64,000 bases of DNA from Pseudomonas brassicacearum (GCF_003732225.1 NZ_MOBJ01000009.1:124001-188000), one strand, 5' to 3'. Shown: positions 21,610 through 29,883, numbered from the stretch's first letter. The notes: generated by a model not told the origin, from the sequence alone. Program-made: numbers and translations.

Positions 21610-22791
21610 ATGCAAAAAACCAGTGCCACGCTGCTGATAATCGATGACGACGAAGTAGTACGCGCGAGTCTCGCGGCCTATTTGGAAGACAGTGGGTTCA
21701 GCGTCCTTCAGGCCAGCAATGGCCAGCAGGGGCTTCAGGTATTCCAGCAAAACCAACCCGACCTGGTGATCTGCGATCTGCGCATGCCGCAGATGGGCGG
21801 GCTCGAACTCATTCGTCAGGTCACTGACCTTTCGCCGCAAACCCCGGTGATCGTGGTCTCGGGTGCCGGCGTAATGAACGACGCCGTCGAGGCCCTGCGC
21901 CTGGGCGCGGCGGACTACCTGATCAAACCGCTGGAAGATCTGGCCGTGCTCGAGCACTCCGTGCGCCGGGCCCTGGATCGTGCGCGTCTGCTGCTGGAAA
22001 ACCAGCGTTATCGGGTAAAACTCGAGACCGCCAACCGCGAGCTCGAAGCCAGCCTGAACCTGTTGCAGGAAGACCAGAACGCCGGGCGTCAGGTGCAGAT
22101 GAACATGCTGCCGGTCAGTCCCTGGACGATCGACGAGTTCAAGTTTGCGCACCAGATCATCCCGTCGCTGTACCTGTCGGGCGACTTCGTTGACTACTTT
22201 CGGGTCGACGAGCGTCGGGTAGCGTTCTACCTGGCGGACGTTTCAGGGCATGGCGCTTCATCGGCATTCGTGACCGTGCTGCTGAAATTCATGACCACGC
22301 GTTTGCTGTTCGAATCCAAGCGCAATGGCACCTTGCCAGAATTCACCCCTTCAGAGGTCCTTGGTCATATCAACCGAGGCCTGATCAGCTGTAAGCTGGG
22401 CAAACATGTCACGATGGTCGGTGGAGTCATCGACGAGGAGACGGGTTTGTTGACCTATAGCATCGGCGGGCACCTGCCGTTGCCAGTGTTATACACGCCA
22501 GAGAGTGTGGGTTATCTCGAAGGGCGCGGTCTGCCGGTGGGCTTGTTCAATGAAGCCACCTACGAAGACCACGTCATCGAGCTGCCGCCGGTATTCAGCC
22601 TGACGCTGATGTCCGATGGCATTCTGGACCTTTTGCCAGAACCGACACTCAAAGAGAAAGAGGCCGCCTTACCTGAACGGGTAAGAACGGCGGGCGGCAG
22701 CCTGGATGGCTTGCGGCAGGTTTTTGGATTGGCCACGCTAGGGGAGATGCCGGATGATATCGCCCTGTTGGTGTTGAGCAGGAATCTTTAA
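21610..22791 (+). CDS. rssB: RssB-type response regulator with PP2C/SpoIIE-like phosphatase domain
   Basis: A 393-residue regulator. The receiver domain has Asp56 in DLVICDLRMP and Lys in YLIKPLED. A coiled linker (about 130-160) leads to a PPM/SpoIIE serine phosphatase-like domain with DFVDYFRVDERRVAFYLADVSGHGASS and a late SDGILDL motif. Pseudomonas RssB proteins have this layout and act in RpoS control and partner switching. ATG 21610 (MQKTSATLL) begins at the conserved domain; an earlier ATG at 21481 is possible. The stop overlaps the next start by one base. Confidence 0.88.
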   Translation: MQKTSATLLIIDDDEVVRASLAAYLEDSGFSVLQASNGQQGLQVFQQNQPDLVICDLRMPQMGGLELIRQVTDLSPQTPVIVVSGAGVMNDAVEALRLGAADYLIKPLEDLAVLEHSVRRALDRARLLLENQRYRVKLETANRELEASLNLLQEDQNAGRQVQMNMLPVSPWTIDEFKFAHQIIPSLYLSGDFVDYFRVDERRVAFYLADVSGHGASSAFVTVLLKFMTTRLLFESKRNGTLPEFTPSEVLGHINRGLISCKLGKHVTMVGGVIDEETGLLTYSIGGHLPLPVLYTPESVGYLEGRGLPVGLFNEATYEDHVIELPPVFSLTLMSDGILDLLPEPTLKEKEAALPERVRTAGGSLDGLRQVFGLATLGEMPDDIALLVLSRNL

Positions 22792-23273
22792 TGAGTACCG
22801 GTAGAATCCAGTTCGCCGAGCAGGACGGCACCTTCGTCCTGAAGTTCGTCGGTGAAGTTCGCCTGACCCTGTGTTCGGCGTTGGATGCGACTATTGAGCG
22901 GATCTTCACGGCGTTGAACTTCAATGCAATCGTGATCGATCTGACCGAAACCCGCAGCATCGACAGCACCACGCTGGGCCTGTTGGCCAAGCTGTCGATC
23001 ATGTCGCGGCAAAAGGTCGGCCTGCTGCCGACCGTCGTCACCACCCACGAAGACATCACGCGGCTGTTGGAGTCCATGGGCTTCGAGCAGGTGTTCAACA
23101 TCGTTGACCGCCCGATTCCGTGCCCGGAATGCCTGACCGACCTGCCAGACCAGGATCAGTCCGAAGAAGTGGTGCGGATCAAGGTGCTGGAAGCGCACAA
23201 GATCCTCATGGGTCTGAACGACTCCAACCGCGAAGCTTTCCATGACTTGGTGAACGCCCTGGAGCGTCACTGA
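22791..23273 (+). CDS. STAS-domain anti-sigma-factor antagonist
   Basis: A 160-residue protein with an N-terminal STAS domain (about 5-105). The phosphorylatable serine is Ser59 in SIDSTTLGLLAK. A C-terminal extension follows with CPEC and a helical tail. Its ATG overlaps the stop of the phosphatase-containing regulator (TAATG), so the two are translationally coupled. They should form a partner-switch pair in which the upstream protein dephosphorylates this one. No anti-sigma kinase is encoded beside them. Confidence 0.88.
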   Translation: MSTGRIQFAEQDGTFVLKFVGEVRLTLCSALDATIERIFTALNFNAIVIDLTETRSIDSTTLGLLAKLSIMSRQKVGLLPTVVTTHEDITRLLESMGFEQVFNIVDRPIPCPECLTDLPDQDQSEEVVRIKVLEAHKILMGLNDSNREAFHDLVNALERH

Positions 23274-23304
23274 TCCGCTAAGTCGGTGTGGGCCTCACTG
23301 GCCC

Positions 23305-23400
23305 CATCGCGAGCAAGCTCGCTCCCACACTTGTCTTGCGTCGATCACACTTACGTGGTCTGACACAGATCCCCTGTGGGAGCGAGCTTGCTCGCGATGG
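23305..23400. repeat. REPIN, family GTGGGAGCGAGCTTGCTCGCGA
   Basis: Inverted REP units at 23305-23330 and 23375-23400, between the STAS gene and the tal terminator. Confidence 0.9.
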
Positions 23401-23458
23401 CGTCAGACCTGCCACCCGTTGCCTTGGCGCGAAGCTCACTCAATCCCGCCGCTAGCGC

Positions 23459-23497
23459 ACAAAAAAGGGCGAACCTGTGAAGGTTCGCCCTTTTTGC
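23459..23497. terminator. Terminator between STAS gene and tal
   Basis: AAAAAGGGCGAACC / GGTTCGCCCTTTTT arms with a six-base loop, A and T runs on both sides; usable by both convergent genes. Confidence 0.92.
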
Positions 23498-23513
23498 GCT
23501 TGCCTGGAATCGA

Positions 23514-24440
23514 TCAGAGCTTGGCTTGCAGCAGTGCCTCCAGCTTTTCCTGGTCGCGAGCGAACTGACGAATACCTTCAGCCAGTTTCTCGGTGGCCAT
23601 GGCGTCCTCGTTGGACGCCCAGCGGAACTGCGCTTCCGTCAGGCTCTGACGCGCTTCGCCAGCGTGGCCTGGCGCCAGCTTGCGTTCCAGCTTGCCAGTG
23701 TCGGCGGCCAGTTTCTCGATCAGCTCCGGGCTGATGGTCAGGCGATCACAGCCGGCCAGTTGCTCGATCTGATTGAGGTTGCGGAAGCTCGCACCCATGA
23801 CCACGGTTTTGTAGTCATTGGCCTTGTAGTAGTTGTAAATGCGCGTCACCGACTGCACGCCCGGATCATCGGCACCGGTGTAGTCGTTGCCGTTGGTCTT
23901 CTTGTACCAGTCGTAGATACGGCCCACGAACGGCGAAATCAGGAACACCCCGGCCTCGGCACAGGCAACCGCCTGAGCGAAAGAGAACAGCAGCGTCAGG
24001 TTGGTCTGAATGCCTTCGCGTTCCAGCTTCTCGGCAGCGCGGATGCCTTCCCAAGTGGAGGCGATTTTGATCAGCACGCGGTCGCGGCCAATGCCGGCCT
24101 TTTCGTACAGCTCGATCAGACGGTGCGCGCGCTTCAATACGGCGTCAGTGTCGAACGACAGGCGCGCATCCACTTCAGTGGAAATACGCCCCGGAATCAC
24201 TTTCAGAATCTCTTGACCGACCGCGACACCAAAACGGTCGCTGGCCAGTCCCACGTCGCCCTTGCAGTCGCTGACACAGGCGTTCAGCAAGTCGGCGTAG
24301 GCAGGAATGGCCGCCGCTTTAAGCAGCAGGGAAGGGTTGGTGGTGGCATCCACCGGTTTAACGCGAGCGATTGCCTCGAAGTCGCCAGTATCGGCCACCA
24401 CGGTGGTGATTTGTTTGAGTTGTTCCAGCTTGGAAGTCAT
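23514..24440 (-). CDS. tal: Transaldolase
   Basis: Transaldolase moves a dihydroxyacetone unit between sugar phosphates in the non-oxidative pentose phosphate pathway. The 308-residue product has the class I signature with the Schiff-base lysine in [11 protein letters not shown]. It also has [13 protein letters not shown] near the N-terminus and the [13 protein letters not shown] motif. Length and motifs match TalB-type enzymes. It is co-directional with dusA, 177 bp apart. Confidence 0.97.
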   Translation of the reverse strand: MTSKLEQLKQITTVVADTGDFEAIARVKPVDATTNPSLLLKAAAIPAYADLLNACVSDCKGDVGLASDRFGVAVGQEILKVIPGRISTEVDARLSFDTDAVLKRAHRLIELYEKAGIGRDRVLIKIASTWEGIRAAEKLEREGIQTNLTLLFSFAQAVACAEAGVFLISPFVGRIYDWYKKTNGNDYTGADDPGVQSVTRIYNYYKANDYKTVVMGASFRNLNQIEQLAGCDRLTISPELIEKLAADTGKLERKLAPGHAGEARQSLTEAQFRWASNEDAMATEKLAEGIRQFARDQEKLEALLQAKL

Positions 24441-24617
24441 GAGCGTGCTCTATCCTGTGGGTCTGTTGACATTACCCGAGCGTTGACGACCACTCAAGGG
24501 CGCAAATGCGTAACAACGGCCAGGGCGGTAACAACCTGAGAACAGGCGTTCGAAAGGTCTGGCGCTATTCGGTAAATACGATGCTGAAACAGACCACAGG
24601 TTCAACCTGAGTGACGG

Positions 24618-25619
24618 TTAACGCCCCTCCAACAACTCCGCCGCCTGATCCAGCAACGCCAACGGCTCTTTAGCCTTGTGAATATCCACCGACAACAACT
24701 GCCGAAACTTGCGCGCCCCCGGAAAACCGGTGCCCAGGCCCAACACATGCCGAGTGATATGGTGCATCGCACCGCCCGCATCCAGGTGCGCGGCGATATA
24801 AGGCCGCAACTGCGCCAACGCCTCGGCCCGCGAAATCACCGGCGCCGTGCTGCCGAACAGCTGCTGATCCACCTCAGCCATCACATAAGGATTGTGATAC
24901 GCCTCACGGCCCAGCATCACGCCGTCAAAGATCTGCAAATGCTCGTGACAGGCCTCCAGCGTCTTTATCCCGCCGTTGAGAATAATCTCCAGCTCCGGAA
25001 AATCCGCCTTCAACTGCGCCGCCACGTCATAGCGTAGCGGCGGAATGTCCCGATTCTCCTTCGGCGACAACCCCTCCAGAATCGCAATCCGCGCATGCAC
25101 CGTAAAACTCGTGCACCCGGCATCCCGAACCGTCCCGACGAAATCACACAGCTCAGCGTAACTGTCCCGCCCATTGATCCCGATCCGATGCTTCACCGTC
25201 ACCGGAATCGACACCGCATCGCGCATCGCCTTCACACACTCCGCCACCAACACCGGATGCGCCATCAGGCACGCACCAATCATATTGTTCTGCACCCGAT
25301 CACTCGGACAGCCAACATTGAGGTTCACCTCGTCGTAACCGTGCTCCTGCGCCATGCGCGCGCAGGCGGCCAGGTCGGCTGGGACGCTACCGCCTAATTG
25401 CAAGGCGAGCGGGTGCTCGGCTTCGTTGTGACGCAGGAAACGGTCGTGGTCGCCGTTGAGGAGCGCGCCGGTGGTGACCATTTCTGTGTAAAGCAAGGCG
25501 TGCTTGGAGAGCAGGCGCAGGAAGAAACGGCAATGGCGGTCAGTCCAATCCATCATCGGCGCGACGGAGAAGCGGCGGGAGAGGGCTTGGGCGGTGGTTG
25601 GCGTGGTTGATTGGGGCAT
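24618..25619 (-). CDS. dusA: tRNA-dihydrouridine(20/20a) synthase DusA
   Basis: DusA reduces U20/U20a in tRNA using FMN and NADPH. The 333-residue protein has RFSVAPMMDWTDRHCR near the N-terminus, LNVGCPSDRVQNN with the catalytic cysteine, and the KHRIGI and GGIK phosphate-binding loops. The coding sequence is intact. The ATG at 25619 has no clear ribosome site. The first 20 or so codons and about 60 bp upstream recur, diverged, at 30.6 kb, and a shorter copy is at 33.0 kb. The 5' end is therefore an integration site, and this copy's start was probably supplied by the inserted element. Confidence 0.96.
   Translation of the reverse strand: MPQSTTPTTAQALSRRFSVAPMMDWTDRHCRFFLRLLSKHALLYTEMVTTGALLNGDHDRFLRHNEAEHPLALQLGGSVPADLAACARMAQEHGYDEVNLNVGCPSDRVQNNMIGACLMAHPVLVAECVKAMRDAVSIPVTVKHRIGINGRDSYAELCDFVGTVRDAGCTSFTVHARIAILEGLSPKENRDIPPLRYDVAAQLKADFPELEIILNGGIKTLEACHEHLQIFDGVMLGREAYHNPYVMAEVDQQLFGSTAPVISRAEALAQLRPYIAAHLDAGGAMHHITRHVLGLGTGFPGARKFRQLLSVDIHKAKEPLALLDQAAELLEGR
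25543..25571. other. Putative attachment site 1 (attL) in the 5' end of dusA
   Basis: Plus-strand AATCCATCAT (25547-25556) is the dusA ATGATGGATT segment encoding MMDW. The same 10-mer recurs at 30602-30611 and ATCCATCATCGG recurs at 32989-33000, all in one orientation. dusA 5' ends are a described integration site of integrative elements. This copy would be the left junction. Confidence 0.7.
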
Positions 25620-26237
25620 TGGGTATCTGAATAAAGGAAGGTGAGGCAGGGGAGGGAGTTTATCAGGAATGAGAGGCGGGGGTGCGTGACCGTCATCAAG
25701 GTCGGTCTAATCGGCGCCTGAGTATTGAATAAGGGAGGTCCTATAACAAGTTAGTTATAGGGTCAAAATCCGTTTAACGGCAGGATCTGCGAAAAAAGTG
25801 CTCGCGAAGAAAAAGTCATCTGAAAAAGCACTTTTCCCCCTCCCGCCGACGGGCCTTGCAGACTTTTTTTTGCGAAAAGATTTGTGTGATGAAAACACCC
25901 CGCCAGCCCAGGCTGGCTACGGGCCTTGGCGGTTTAAGGCGTTTTTCATTTGGTGAAAGGTTTTTCAGTTTTTTGAAAGGAAATTGCACACGACACACCG
26001 GACAGCGTGCATGCAGCGAAATGCGAAAAGGCACGGAATAGAGCGGTAGAAAATAGTAAAATGTGGATTTTGGTGGATTTTCAAAAAATGCACGGGACAA
26101 AACAAGGCGCGAGTCGCGCAGCCCAAGCGGCCCCCACGAACCGTGCTAGAGCCCTTACAGGGTAAGGGGAGAGGTGTTCCGGCAGCGCGCGAACGATTTC
26201 AATTTCTTTCGCGAAAAAAATCCGTGCCGCGCAGGTG
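25620..26237. other. Gene-poor left flank of the island
   Basis: These 618 bp lie between dusA and hicB. No convincing gene is visible; a 94-codon minus-strand frame at 25816-26100 has no start site or recognisable content. The first 60 bp resemble the stretch upstream of the dusA remnant at 30.67-30.74 kb. A perfect inverted repeat, CCTATAAC-N6-GTTATAGG, is at 25740-25761, and A/T-rich tracts follow. Confidence 0.5.
25740..25761. repeat. Inverted repeat near the attL junction
   Basis: CCTATAAC (25740-25747) and GTTATAGG (25754-25761) are perfect 8-bp arms around six bases. Lying about 190 bp inside the junction, it might be an integrase or excisionase arm site or an operator. No gene starts immediately beside it. 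Confidence 0.5.
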
Positions 26238-26570
26238 TCAGGCATGCGCCTCACGGTCAAGAACGTCAGCTACCCACTGATTGATACTCTTGTGAGCTAG
26301 CTGTGCTTTGACGGCCACAGTGGCGTGAAGTGCCGGCTCCAACCGCAGACTGAGATTGCCGGAGTAGGGCTTCTGTGGCGCGCGCCCGAGCTTGGCGCAC
26401 GTATCCAGGTAATCAGTGACTGCCTCTTCAAATGCCGCTCGAAGCTCCTGCACTGACTCGCCGTGGAACCCCACGACATCTTTAATACCAGCGATATGGC
26501 CGACAAATAGGCCATCTTCCTCGCTGTACTCAATTCGGGCGGCATAGCCTTGGTAATTCATCACGTTCAT
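26238..26570 (-). CDS. hicB: HicB-family antitoxin
   Basis: A 110-residue antitoxin. The N-terminal HicB partial RNase-H-like fold shows YSEEDGLFVGHIAGIKDVVGFHGESVQELRAAF in parts. The C-terminal ribbon-helix-helix domain (LSLRLEPALHATVAVKAQLAHKSIN region) would bind DNA and autorepress the operon. It overlaps the toxin stop by four bases (ATGA). Gene order toxin-antitoxin is the classical HicAB order. Confidence 0.9.
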   Translation of the reverse strand: MNVMNYQGYAARIEYSEEDGLFVGHIAGIKDVVGFHGESVQELRAAFEEAVTDYLDTCAKLGRAPQKPYSGNLSLRLEPALHATVAVKAQLAHKSINQWVADVLDREAHA

Positions 26571-26821
26571 GGGGTGACTCCTGCTTGTTCAAGGAAAGCC
26601 CGAGCATCACGAACCTGGTAGGGCTTGGCTTCTTTGTCGGGATGCGGTCGGTGAAAGGTGCCGACCACACCGTTCAGTTCAAACCGTACTCGTGACCCGT
26701 TGCCTTCAATGGTCTTAGCGCCGACTGCGCCGAACAACGATTCAATACGTGCCCACTCCAGCGTGGCGGGGGTGGGTCTTGAGAAAACGGCTTTGAGAGT
26801 GCTGAGCTGTTTGTTATTCAT
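26567..26821 (-). CDS. hicA: HicA-family mRNA interferase toxin
   Basis: An 84-residue product matching HicA-like toxins, small double-stranded-RNA-binding-fold ribonucleases. The toxin segment reads IEGNGSRVRFELNG, then VGTFHRPHPDKE and VRDARAFLEQAG. Classical HicA has a catalytic His in GSHxxF; here that position is Arg (GSRVRF), and candidate histidines lie in FHRPH instead. Either the family variant uses these, or activity is reduced. ATG 26821 lies just at the expected transcription start. The first gene of the hicAB pair. Confidence 0.82.
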   Translation of the reverse strand: MNNKQLSTLKAVFSRPTPATLEWARIESLFGAVGAKTIEGNGSRVRFELNGVVGTFHRPHPDKEAKPYQVRDARAFLEQAGVTP

Positions 26822-26856
26822 GGTATTACAATATGGTATCAAAATAGGATTGGCAA
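26820..26856 (-). promoter_or_regulatory. hicAB promoter with direct-repeat operator
   Basis: On the minus strand TTGCCA (26851-26856), a 17-bp spacer and TATTGT (26828-26833) form a sigma70 promoter. The start of transcription would fall at or a few bases before the hicA ATG, so the mRNA has almost no leader. ATGGTAT repeated at 26820-26826 and 26833-26839 flanks the -10 and is a likely HicB ribbon-helix-helix operator. Confidence 0.6.
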
Positions 26857-27347
26857 CCTATTCAGTTAGGCGAGGGTACGAAGCGGTTTTCAGGTTGGTC
26901 GCGGGGAAAGGGTAATTTGGCGATTTTTACGGACGGCGGTCTGCAGCCCTTATGAAACGGGGCTTTGAGCAATTACCTGCGACGGTAATTAGGGGTAATC
27001 AGCAAGGTAATTTATTCTCAAGCAATTGATTTATAATGGTTTTATTTGGTTGAATTATTACCATGACTAAAGGTAATAATCTAACCATTCAATTACTCTA
27101 AAATTACCCTTGCAAAATCCACTCAAGCCGTTGATTTTAAAGGCTTTCATAGGTGTTTTTAAATTCATTTACCCAAATTACCTTTTTCCCATGGGTCAAC
27201 ATGAAAATCGACCGAGCATGGCGGGGGAGGGGAATGGTGTGTCTTCAACTCTAGACTATTATGATCGGTTAGACAGGCAGTCTTAGTAGGCCAATGCCTG
27301 CGTGCTCAATATCCCGACCTCGTTCAAACTGCTCTGAGGAGAACACG
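26857..27347. other. AT-rich intergenic tract with GGTAAT cluster
   Basis: About 490 bp without a gene between hicA and the cupin gene, markedly AT-rich against its surroundings. It carries nine copies of GGTAAT in both orientations between 26911 and 27182 (listed separately), and a possible cupin promoter near its right end. No ORF with coding character is seen. Confidence 0.6.
26911..27182. repeat. Cluster of nine GGTAAT/ATTACC motifs
   Basis: GGTAAT occurs at 26911, 26984, 26994, 27006 and 27072, and its complement ATTACC at 26972, 27057, 27103 and 27177. Two pairs form perfect inverted repeats: AATTACC-N6-GGTAATT (26971-26990) and TTATTACC-N9-GGTAATAA (27055-27079). About 0.1 copies would be expected by chance in unbiased sequence of this length. 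The layout resembles an iteron or multi-site operator array; what binds it is unknown. Confidence 0.7.
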
Positions 27348-27815
27348 ATGAACAGCAATCTCGCGGCGTTATCCGTTGTCTTTGCGATTGGTTGCCTTGG
27401 GTCATCAACGGGGTGGGCTGAGCCTGGCGATTACATCATGGTTACCCCAAAAGACATCAAGTGGGCCGATAACCCTGCTTTACCAAAGGGGGCAAAAACC
27501 GCCGTCATCCAGGGCGACCCCAAAGTTGGCCCATATATCGTGCGAGTAAAACTCCCGCCGAATTATATTATTCCTGCACATACTCATCCCGACGAGCGCA
27601 CAGTCACCGTGATCTCGGGTACGTGGTATCACGGCGATGGGGATAAATTCGATGCGGCAAAATTGCATGAGTTTCCGGCCGGAAGTATTTTTGGCGAGGG
27701 TCACGTGAGGCACTTTGGGGCAAGTAAGGGCACAGAGGTAATCCTTCAGGTGGAGGGCCCAGGCCCAAACGGGATTGACTACGTCAACCCTGCAGACGAT
27801 CCAAGAAAAAAATAG
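27348..27815 (+). CDS. Exported cupin-domain protein
   Basis: A 155-residue protein with a signal peptide ending near GWAEPG and one cupin barrel. Metal-type ligands appear in HTHPDE (with Glu) and a later HVRHFG histidine, the usual two cupin motifs. Enzymatic function is unknown. ATG 27348 (MNSNLAAL) follows GAGGAGAACACG, a good ribosome site; the longer frame from 27294 is rejected. It is the only plus-strand gene of the first island segment and is bounded by the GGTAAT tract and a REP-like hairpin. Confidence 0.82.
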   Translation: MNSNLAALSVVFAIGCLGSSTGWAEPGDYIMVTPKDIKWADNPALPKGAKTAVIQGDPKVGPYIVRVKLPPNYIIPAHTHPDERTVTVISGTWYHGDGDKFDAAKLHEFPAGSIFGEGHVRHFGASKGTEVILQVEGPGPNGIDYVNPADDPRKK

Positions 27816-27875
27816 CGTTCACTCTGACACTCAGTTTGAGCGTTGAGTTAGTTAAATAAGGTCTCGTTGGAACAA

Positions 27876-27953
27876 TTCAGGGACAGACCACGATTTCTGG
27901 TTTGAGTGATTAAGCCTGTGCCAAATTAATCGTGGTCTGTCCTCGAATTTGTC
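27876..27953. repeat. GGGACAGACCACG hairpin, copy 1
   Basis: Arms GGGACAGACCACGATT (27880-27895) and AATCGTGGTCTGTCC (27928-27942) form a long inverted repeat. It belongs to a second repeat type, unlike the core REPINs, seen in the window only between 27.8 and 31.8 kb. The sequence resembles REP elements mobilised by REP-associated tyrosine transposases, but no transposase is here. Confidence 0.75.
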
Positions 27954-28714
27954 CCTTGATTTTCCAGAAGGAATTTCTCCATAGGTTCCTCACGGGGCGA
28001 AAGTGTAATTTTTCGTACGATCCTATTGGTGTCATTAGATAGTTTGTAGACTTCATTTTTTACTAATATTATCGTGTAGGATTTTGTTGAGAACAATACT
28101 GCGCCGGATATGTCGCCGTTATTGGTTTTAATGGTGTGTGTTTTCTGTAGGCCTAATTTTGGCCAAGCCCCATTTTGACTGCTATAATCCTCGGCTGCTA
28201 GTTTCATACCATATTTTGCCCCAAGGAATGGTATTGTTGGGCTCAGGAGAAATAAAGTTCCTAAAAACATAGATATTGCGAATTTTTTGTCGGGGCTATG
28301 CTTGGGTAACAATTTAAATACTATCGCTCCCGCAATCAAAACAAACACAAAGCACAGGGCGGCAGGGCCAAATAACGGGTACTTGTTTGCTTCTCCATAA
28401 ACTCCGTTGACTAAGGTTAGATAGCCTTGAAACATTAAGGTTGGTATATCTATATCTAGCTCACTTAGAGTTATGCCGAAACGCTCTAGGTATCCGGCCA
28501 GGTTCATGTAGCCGAACACGGTCAAGGAGCCGTTGAGAGCCACAGCGAATAAAGCTAATGATTTAAAGACTGCTTCAGTACTGAGCTTTGGAGATATTGA
28601 TTCTGGGGCGACTGGCAATATATCCGATCTTTGATCGGGTTGTGTTGTATTGCCCAGTATCGACCTTGAATTTGCCAGCTCGACCATTGTTGATTTTTCC
28701 TTGTTCCACCACAT
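27926..28714 (-). CDS. Membrane protein of unknown function
   Basis: A 262-residue protein with about four membrane segments (roughly 50-72, 92-108, 117-137 and 148-168) and a C-terminal soluble part of about 90 residues. I recognise no family. ATG 28714 has AAGGA eight bases upstream. The last nine codons (GTNSRTDHD and stop) are encoded by the REP-like hairpin at 27876-27953, so the repeat's insertion reset the C-terminus. It lies downstream of the PAAR/amidase genes on the same strand. It could be a second immunity-like protein, which is only a guess. Confidence 0.65.
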   Translation of the reverse strand: MWWNKEKSTMVELANSRSILGNTTQPDQRSDILPVAPESISPKLSTEAVFKSLALFAVALNGSLTVFGYMNLAGYLERFGITLSELDIDIPTLMFQGYLTLVNGVYGEANKYPLFGPAALCFVFVLIAGAIVFKLLPKHSPDKKFAISMFLGTLFLLSPTIPFLGAKYGMKLAAEDYSSQNGAWPKLGLQKTHTIKTNNGDISGAVLFSTKSYTIILVKNEVYKLSNDTNRIVRKITLSPREEPMEKFLLENQGTNSRTDHD

Positions 28715-28760
28715 ATTTCTATCCTTGGGCTATGGTTCGGTTTTAGAGTCTTGGTTTTGG

Positions 28761-28820
28761 GAGGGCAGCTATTTCTGGTTTGAATAATAAGTCGGCGCTG
28801 CATTAATCGTGGTCTGTCCC
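28761..28820. repeat. GGGACAGACCACG hairpin, copy 2 (degenerate left arm)
   Basis: The right arm, TTAATCGTGGTCTGTCCCCGAATT (28804-28827), matches copy 1 closely; the left arm around 28761-28785 is decayed (AGGGCAGCTATTTCTGG). A partial extra arm GTGGTCTGTC follows at 28832-28841. Confidence 0.65.
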
Positions 28821-28879
28821 CGAATTATCCGGTGGTCTGTCTTTGAGGGCTTTTGTTTAGTGTGTCGAGGAAGTTGGTC

Positions 28880-29167
28880 TTACCTTTTTTTGCATTCTTC
28901 AAGCTCGTTCTGGCTTTTCAATGTCGTAGTTACGCCTAATCGATACTTGCAGTACTGGATGACCAGTTGCCGCTCTGTGCCGCTTAGCTCACTTAAATTT
29001 TTGTCGTCTGATTCGTATGCGAAAATATTTTCAAACTTCATCTGAAATGTCGGGCTTTTCTTGATGAAGAATACTTTTTCCGGGTAGGCGTCTTCCATCT
29101 TTTCGTAAAAACCGATGTAGAGGAAGGCGACGAGTGTGATCGGGAGAATGATAAATAGCGATTTCAT
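28880..29167 (-). CDS. Small membrane-anchored protein, candidate immunity protein
   Basis: A 95-residue protein with an N-terminal membrane anchor or signal (MKSLFIILPITLVAFLYIGF) and a charged periplasm-facing domain with two cysteines (VIQYCKY, ELEECKK). Its ATG overlaps the amidase stop by four bases, so it is translated with it. Small exported proteins encoded directly after a cell-wall amidase effector are typically immunity proteins that protect the producer's periplasm. No family is recognised; the role is inferred from context only. Confidence 0.6.
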   Translation of the reverse strand: MKSLFIILPITLVAFLYIGFYEKMEDAYPEKVFFIKKSPTFQMKFENIFAYESDDKNLSELSGTERQLVIQYCKYRLGVTTTLKSQNELEECKKR

Positions 29168-29877
29168 GATGAAGGTGGTCGCAATAGTTTGGTTTTGATT
29201 CGAAGGTTTCTCACCAGTTCCATCCCAATGTTGCCAGGGCAAATTTTTCCTTCGCCGGCTTGCATGGGGAATTCACGGTGTCCGCCTAAAGTTGTCACCC
29301 TGAAAACGCTGGTCAGGGCTTGAATTAAGGTCAGTAGGGTGTCGATTTGTATGGCAGGGATTTTCTGGTCCATATTGCCATTGATGGTTTCAAGAGCCTG
29401 ACGGGCAAGAGCAACCATATCGCCACCTTCTTCGGCAGTTGTCAGGTTTTCTAGCAAAACTATGCCAATTACGCCTGTGTTGTAGTTATGTACGCTAGAA
29501 CCTTTGAACCGGATGTCGCGTCCTTCGAAGACTTTACCCATACAGTCGATGCCGTAGTGATAACCGATATCATCGAACTTGACCTGATGCTCGCTCTGAA
29601 TCGCACGCATTTGTCCCGCGCCAGCACCACAGCCTACACTTCGACCTGCATGGTGAAGTGCGATCATCGAGTAGTCCCAGTCATCGACCATTTCGCCTTT
29701 TGCTTTATGCGCTCCCCATGATGACCGTTCTGCAAATTCACACCCCTTTTTGTGAAGGAGTCTGATGATTGCTTCTCTGGTAGCAGCTCTATCGTTGACA
29801 GTGATGGTCGTGGGAGCTACTGGCTCACCGGGTTTGACTTCGGTAGCTTTTGCTTCAGTAATAAATTGTTCAGCCAT
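29164..29877 (-). CDS. Zinc N-acetylmuramoyl-L-alanine amidase, probable type VI effector
   Basis: A 237-residue amidase_2/PGRP-fold protein. Zinc ligands are His75 or His76 (IALHHAGRS), His200 (GGHREFP) and Cys213 (KICPG), with a supporting Tyr106 (IGYHYGI). It should cut the amide between MurNAc and the L-Ala of the peptide. There is no signal peptide; a flexible Pro-rich N-terminus (to about 30) precedes the domain, which fits export by another system. The PAAR gene ends six bases upstream and a small membrane protein overlaps its end, giving a PAAR-effector-immunity order. Confidence 0.8.
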   Translation of the reverse strand: MAEQFITEAKATEVKPGEPVAPTTITVNDRAATREAIIRLLHKKGCEFAERSSWGAHKAKGEMVDDWDYSMIALHHAGRSVGCGAGAGQMRAIQSEHQVKFDDIGYHYGIDCMGKVFEGRDIRFKGSSVHNYNTGVIGIVLLENLTTAEEGGDMVALARQALETINGNMDQKIPAIQIDTLLTLIQALTSVFRVTTLGGHREFPMQAGEGKICPGNIGMELVRNLRIKTKLLRPPSS

Positions 29878-29883
29878 TTTTGA

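Noticed and set aside
25816..26100. 94-codon minus-strand frame in the island's left flank
   Set aside because: No ribosome site, unusual composition, no recognisable content; the region looks intergenic.
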